Shown: positions 60,200-64,000 of the stretch, piece by piece
Layout of the letters: each line of letters starts with the position of its first letter
Numbering within the stretch: position 1 is the first letter of the stretch
From: Streptomyces griseosporeus
GTDB lineage: Bacteria; Actinomycetota; Actinomycetes; Streptomycetales; Streptomycetaceae
Assembly: GCF_014656055.1 (NCBI RefSeq)
Contig: NZ_BNBR01000004.1
Span: 697,081-761,080 of the forward strand
DNA: 64,000 nucleotides
Reading direction: 5' to 3'
The notes under the pieces: model-generated
Databases searched by the model: none
What the model was told of the DNA's origin: nothing
The model's input: the letters and a program-made list of their open reading frames with translations, nothing else
Position numbers and translations under genes: made by a program

Positions 60200-60694
60200 A
60201 TGACGGTGATGCAGACCACGGCCACGGGCCTCACGCAGGCCGAGGAGACAGCCACCCGAACCGACATCTGCGCCGCCCCGCCGCCGCGCCACCCCCGGCC
60301 CGATGGCCAGGACCGCTACACCATCAGCGAGGTCGTCGCCTTCACCGGCCTGACCGCCCACACCCTGCGCTGGTACGAGCGGATCGGCCTGATGGACCAC
60401 ATCGACCGCTCGCACACCGGCCAGCGCCGCTACGCCAACCGCGACCTCGACTGGCTCGACCTCGTCGGCAAACTGCGCCTCACCGGCATGCCGGTCGCCG
60501 ACATGGTGCGCTACGCCCAGCTGGTGCGCGAGGGCGACACCACCTACCAGGAGCGCCACGAGCTGCTGGAGGCGACCCGGCGGGACGTCCTGGCCCGGAT
60601 CGCCGAACTCCACGACACGCTCGCGGTCCTCGACCGCAAGATCAGCTTCTACGCGGACGCCCAGCACGCCCGCGGTACCGAGAGGACACGATGA
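60200..60694 (+). CDS. MerR-family transcriptional regulator
   Basis: 164 residues from the ATG at 60200, just after GGGGGA. The winged helix begins YTISEVVAFTGLTAHTLRWYE, and the wing has HTGQRRYANRDLDWL. A helical dimerisation part follows. There are no metal-binding Cys, so it resembles MerR regulators of aldehyde or drug stress (AdhR-like). It overlaps the aldo-keto reductase start (ATGA) and probably controls it through the palindrome upstream. Confidence 0.92.
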   Translation: MTVMQTTATGLTQAEETATRTDICAAPPPRHPRPDGQDRYTISEVVAFTGLTAHTLRWYERIGLMDHIDRSHTGQRRYANRDLDWLDLVGKLRLTGMPVADMVRYAQLVREGDTTYQERHELLEATRRDVLARIAELHDTLAVLDRKISFYADAQHARGTERTR

Positions 60695-61704
60695 CGCACG
60701 CCCCCCTCCCCACCGCCCGGCTCGGCTCCCACGGCCCCGAGGTCGGTGTCCAGGGACTCGGCTGCATGGGCATGAGCTTCGGCTACGGCCCCTCCGACGC
60801 ACGGGAGTCCAGGGCCACCCTGGAGCGCGCCCTCGAACTGGGCGTCACCCTCTACGACACCGCCGACGCCTACGGGGCCGGCGACAACGAGCGCTTCCTG
60901 GCCCCGTTCCTCGCCGCGCACCGCGACGAGCTGGTCATCGCCACCAAGTTCGCCCTGTCGATCCCGCCGGACCGGCCCACCGAGCGCGTCATCCGCAACG
61001 ACCCGCCCTACATCCGCCAGGCCGTCGAGGCCAGCCTGAAGCGCCTGGAGGTCGACGTGATCGACCTCTACTACATGCACCGGCGCGATGTGAACGTGCC
61101 GATCGAGGAGACCGTCGGCGTCATGGCCGAGCTGGTCCGCGAGGGCAAGGTCAAGCACCTCGGCCTCAGCGAGGTCACCGCCGCAGAGCTGCGCGCCGCG
61201 CACGCCGTGCACCCGATCGCCGCCGTGCAGTCGGAGTGGTCGCTGTTCAGCCGGGACATCGAGGCGAAGGTCGTGCCGGCCGCCGCCGAGCTGGGCGTCG
61301 CCCTCGTCCCTTACTCCCCGCTCGGCCGGGGCTTCCTCACCGGCTCCTTCGCCCGCGCCGAGGAGCTGACCGAGGGCGACTTCCGCCGCCAGCAGCCCCG
61401 CTTCACCGGCGAGAACGCGGCCGCCAACGCCGCCCTGCTGGAGCCCGTCCGCGCCGTCGCCGCCGCCCACGGCGCCTCCCTGGCGCAGATCGCCCTCGCC
61501 TGGGTCCAGCAGCGGGCCGAGGTGCACGGCCTGCCGGTGATCCCGATCCCGGGCACCCGCAGGCCGGGCCGGGTGGAGGAGAACGTGACGGCGGCGACGA
61601 TCAGGCTGACGGAGGAGGAGCTGGGCCTGCTCGACCCGATCGCCGAGCAGGTGGCGGGCGGCCGGTACGCCGACATGGCGTTCACGTCCGCCGGGCGCGA
61701 GTAG
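60691..61704 (+). CDS. Aldo/keto reductase
   Basis: 337 residues, (beta/alpha)8 barrel. The catalytic set is DTADAYGAGDNE (Asp, Tyr), ATKFAL (Lys) and YYMHRRD (His), with the C-terminal NADPH-binding IPIPGTRRPGRVEEN. It reduces aldehydes and ketones. The coupled MerR gene suggests induction by a reactive carbonyl. The overlap with the regulator's stop is four bases. Confidence 0.92.
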   Translation: MTHAPLPTARLGSHGPEVGVQGLGCMGMSFGYGPSDARESRATLERALELGVTLYDTADAYGAGDNERFLAPFLAAHRDELVIATKFALSIPPDRPTERVIRNDPPYIRQAVEASLKRLEVDVIDLYYMHRRDVNVPIEETVGVMAELVREGKVKHLGLSEVTAAELRAAHAVHPIAAVQSEWSLFSRDIEAKVVPAAAELGVALVPYSPLGRGFLTGSFARAEELTEGDFRRQQPRFTGENAAANAALLEPVRAVAAAHGASLAQIALAWVQQRAEVHGLPVIPIPGTRRPGRVEENVTAATIRLTEEELGLLDPIAEQVAGGRYADMAFTSAGRE

Positions 61705-61719
61705 CGGGGCCCGTCCCAC

Positions 61720-61743
61720 GTGAGGGGCGGGATCGCCCCTCAC
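61720..61743. terminator. Bidirectional hairpin terminator
   Basis: A perfect 10-bp stem, GTGAGGGGCG with CGCCCCTCAC, and a GGAT loop between convergent genes. It overlaps the stop of the DUF4429 gene. Confidence 0.85.
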
Positions 61744-62585
61744 AGCTCCGCCAGCAGCTCCGCCTTCTTCACGGAGAACTCCTCGTCGGTGACCAGCCCC
61801 GCCTGGTGCAGTTCCCCGAGATGCCGGATCCGCTCGGCGATGTCCGCGGGGTCCCGGCGCGCCACGGCCACCGCCGGGACCACCGCCGCCGCCCCGCGCG
61901 AGCGCACCGCGGCCAGCACCGCCGCGGCGAACGGCAGCGACTGGTGGACCGGCCCGTAGCCCAGCCCGAACACCACGGTCGACGGGTCCTGGTCGGGCTG
62001 CTGCGGCGCCGCCTCCCCGCGCAGCAGCCGCAGATGCCCCTCGAAGACCTCCGGGGAGCGCCACTCCACACCGCTCAGCTCGGTGACGGCGAAACTCTGG
62101 TCCCCGGCCTTCCACTTGGCCGACGACGCGCCCGTCCAGAACCAGCGGAAGCGGACGGTCGTCCCGTCGAAGGACGCCTTCCCGTCGTACGCCTTGAACG
62201 ACAGCGGCACCTCAGGCGCGTCCACCAGGAACCGCTCCGCCGGCCCGGGCTCGCTCAGCCGGGCGCGCAGCTCGTCGGCGTAGTACTCGGCGAGGGTCTC
62301 CCGCTCGGCGGGCAGCACCAGCCGGTACGGATCGCAGGTCTCCTTCAGCTGCCCGTCGGCCGCCTCCATCAGCGGATCGGCGCCGGGCCGCGGACGGGCG
62401 TGCAGCACGACGGTGCCGCGCTTGCCCGGAGTGAGGGTCACCGCCTCGAACGCGGTGAGCGGCACCCGCCGCTCACCGAGGGCCTGGAAGAGCTTAGGTG
62501 TTCGAATCCCCCGTTCGTAGCGGATGAGCACGGAGTCGGACTCGAACTCCCAGGCGGCATGAAATCCGGCCAGTACGTCACCCAT
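61740..62585 (-). CDS. DUF4429 protein with C-terminal SHOCT domain
   Basis: About 281 residues from the ATG at 62585 (MGDVLAGFHAAWEF). A second ATG nine bases upstream is possible. Two beta-rich DUF4429 repeats fill most of the length, each with the pattern ESDSVLIRYERGIRTP and GTTVRFRWFWTG. It ends with a SHOCT helix pair (IRHLGELHQAGLVTDEEFSV), a short module found at the ends of many bacterial proteins and thought to help oligomerisation. The role is unknown. Confidence 0.8.
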   Translation of the reverse strand: MGDVLAGFHAAWEFESDSVLIRYERGIRTPKLFQALGERRVPLTAFEAVTLTPGKRGTVVLHARPRPGADPLMEAADGQLKETCDPYRLVLPAERETLAEYYADELRARLSEPGPAERFLVDAPEVPLSFKAYDGKASFDGTTVRFRWFWTGASSAKWKAGDQSFAVTELSGVEWRSPEVFEGHLRLLRGEAAPQQPDQDPSTVVFGLGYGPVHQSLPFAAAVLAAVRSRGAAAVVPAVAVARRDPADIAERIRHLGELHQAGLVTDEEFSVKKAELLAEL

Positions 62586-62652
62586 GCGGCTCATCGTATG
62601 CGGCACGTGCTCCTCCGTCGCCACCCTGCGCAGACCGCAGTTCCTGCTGTCT

Positions 62653-63870
62653 CTACGCGCGTTCGGCCATCGAGCTGCCGGGCAGACCGGCCCGGCACCT
62701 GTCATCGTTGTGGGCGCACTCCACCGCGTCGTATGCGCCGACCCCGATCTCCGCGAGGTTGCGCAGACTGTCCGTGCCCGGTTCGAAGTAGCCCGCGTGA
62801 CCCCGGGCGTCCCGCGCCGATAGCACCCGGGCGCCGAACGCCGCCGACACCGGGTCCTCGCCGTGCCCCAGCCCGCCCAGCTCCAGATACGGCACGTCCT
62901 GCACCCAGTCGGTGGCGTCCCGCATCGCCCACACCCGCGCGGTGGTGCCCAGCCGGGCGGCCCGGGCGACCCGCATGCCGGGGCTCGCCGCCACGGCTAT
63001 GTCGACGACCCGGCCGGGCATGCCTCGGGCCGCGACCCCGCACACCACCGAGCCGTAGCTGTGGCAGAACATCGACACCGGCGCCCGGCCCGGCAGCGCC
63101 CGCAGCAGGGCGTTCAGCCGTACGGCGCCGTCCTCCGCGCGCATCGCGGTCGCCGAGTCGATGCCGAGCCCGGCGGGGGAGGTGTAGTCGGCCCAGGCGA
63201 TCACCGCCGTACGCGTCGCCGGGCTCGCCGCCCGCTCGGCCGCGTACAGCGACTGGGCCATGCCCACCGGGGCCGCGTACCGGCGGGTGGTGCGCTGGAA
63301 GGTCAGCAGATCGGTGTCGACACCGGGGACGATCACCGAGACCCGCTCCGCCGCGCCCAGGTCGCCGAAGACCTCCGCGGCCCGGCCCGAGCCCTCCGGA
63401 TCGAAGGCGAGGATCTGGCGGCCGGCGGACATCATCGACTCGTAGCGGTGCATACGGCGGCCCGCCTCGCGCTGCCCGGCCGGGGAGAGCCGGGCGTCGT
63501 GCGTCCGCGCCCGCTCCACGTCCCGGGCCCGCCCGAGCGCGACCCGGTTGGCGCGGTAGCGCAGCTCGACCGGGGCGCCGTTCATGTTGCCGACCGCGAG
63601 CGGAAAGCGGCGGGCGAGTCCGGCGCGCTCCTCGGCGGTGAGCGAGGCGAAGAACCTGGCCAGGCGGCCGGGGGCCTCCTGCGGGTCCGGCAGTGGCCGC
63701 CCGTGGACGCTGCCGTGCTCCCACGCGGTGAGCGAGGCCTTCAGCGCGGGGGTCTCGCGGTGGTGGCGCAGCGCCGTCCACCCGGTGGTCGCCAGCATCA
63801 CGAACACCACGGCCAGCGCCAGCAGTGCGCGCCAGACGTTGAGACTCGGGGAGGTGTCGAAGGAAGTCAC
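62653..63870 (-). CDS. DUF1023-type alpha/beta hydrolase, membrane-anchored
   Basis: 405 residues. An N-terminal signal anchor (ALLALAVVFVMLATTGW) is followed by an extracytoplasmic region and an alpha/beta hydrolase domain of the DUF1023 type. The nucleophile elbow is FCHSYGSVVCG, an acidic residue candidate lies in RDATDWVQDVPY, and a His in GHAGYFEPGT. It may hydrolyse esters or peptides outside the membrane. The start is a GTG at 63870 without a clear ribosome-binding site. From 63871 to 64000 I see no further gene. Confidence 0.78.
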   Translation of the reverse strand: MTSFDTSPSLNVWRALLALAVVFVMLATTGWTALRHHRETPALKASLTAWEHGSVHGRPLPDPQEAPGRLARFFASLTAEERAGLARRFPLAVGNMNGAPVELRYRANRVALGRARDVERARTHDARLSPAGQREAGRRMHRYESMMSAGRQILAFDPEGSGRAAEVFGDLGAAERVSVIVPGVDTDLLTFQRTTRRYAAPVGMAQSLYAAERAASPATRTAVIAWADYTSPAGLGIDSATAMRAEDGAVRLNALLRALPGRAPVSMFCHSYGSVVCGVAARGMPGRVVDIAVAASPGMRVARAARLGTTARVWAMRDATDWVQDVPYLELGGLGHGEDPVSAAFGARVLSARDARGHAGYFEPGTDSLRNLAEIGVGAYDAVECAHNDDRCRAGLPGSSMAERA

Positions 63871-64000
63871 TGGAAGGACACACTAGGAGAACGAGAGGGT
63901 CTCGCGTTAACCGAGTGACGGGGATCACGTTTCGATCAGGGAAGAGTCCCCGCGGAGGTTCGTGCGGGGGCGGTACGGCGATGATCTCAGCGGGTCCGCC

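Noticed and set aside
1..64000. tRNA genes, CRISPR arrays, insertion sequences, phage genes and biosynthetic megasynthases
   Set aside because: I looked for CCA-ended cloverleaf candidates, spaced repeats, transposase or integrase motifs and PKS/NRPS domains, and found none. The fab genes are the housekeeping type II system.

Overview
This window is high-GC chromosomal DNA (roughly 70% or more, with strong third-position G/C bias) that reads as a Streptomyces chromosome. The DUF3145 protein, the fabD-fabH-acp-fabF cluster next to a PucR-type regulator, the many short-overlap operons, and the GTG and TTG starts all fit that genus. From memory, the gene order resembles, in inverted orientation, the Streptomyces coelicolor segment around SCO2446 to SCO2380. 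That is recall, not a computed alignment. I see no tRNA or rRNA genes, CRISPR array, transposase, phage genes or secondary-metabolite megasynthase.

Layout. 1-9.5 kb: the 3' part of a secreted subtilase, a possible 19-codon peptide gene, a minus-strand set (fused acetyl-CoA carboxylase carboxyltransferase, MatB-like malonyl-CoA synthetase, methyltransferase-S1 fusion, MerR-PP2C fusion), then an ATP-grasp enzyme. 9.5-13.9 kb: two unknown genes, an IclR regulator coupled to an SMP-30 lactonase, and an FAD monooxygenase. 13.9-18.3 kb: three paralogous polytopic membrane proteins with an ImmA/IrrE-type HExxH protein, partly joined by ATGA overlaps. 18.4-28.2 kb: an arabinan-use locus (ABC importer, two exported GH43 enzymes, cytoplasmic GH51), interrupted by an Rrf2 regulator, two unknown genes and a 0.7-kb nested inverted-repeat element. 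28.2-39.1 kb: an aminotransferase with a Pro-rich tail, an exported aldose epimerase, a second sugar ABC operon, a U32-like protein, and a coupled Zn-dehydrogenase/enolase-superfamily dehydratase pair. 39.4-53 kb: mixed metabolic, redox and membrane genes. 53-58 kb: the housekeeping type II fatty-acid cluster and its activator. 58-64 kb: pirin, serine hydrolase, GNAT, a MerR/aldo-keto reductase pair, DUF4429/SHOCT and a DUF1023 hydrolase.

The main finding is a cis-regulatory code. Four promoters (in front of the iclR-lactonase pair, the ABC-GH43-GH51 operon, the stand-alone GH43, and the dehydratase-dehydrogenase pair) share CCATTG at the -35, about 17 bp of spacer, a TANNNT-like -10, and then two GTTCG-N6-CGAAC-like 16-mers whose starts are exactly 19 bp apart. 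The U32-like gene has the same 19-bp pair. This predicts one autoregulated IclR regulon. It would join arabinan breakdown and uptake to an oxidative sugar-acid route (dehydrogenase, lactonase, dehydratase).

Starts given here were chosen from ribosome-binding sites, overlaps and remembered family N-termini, so several differ from the longest open frame.
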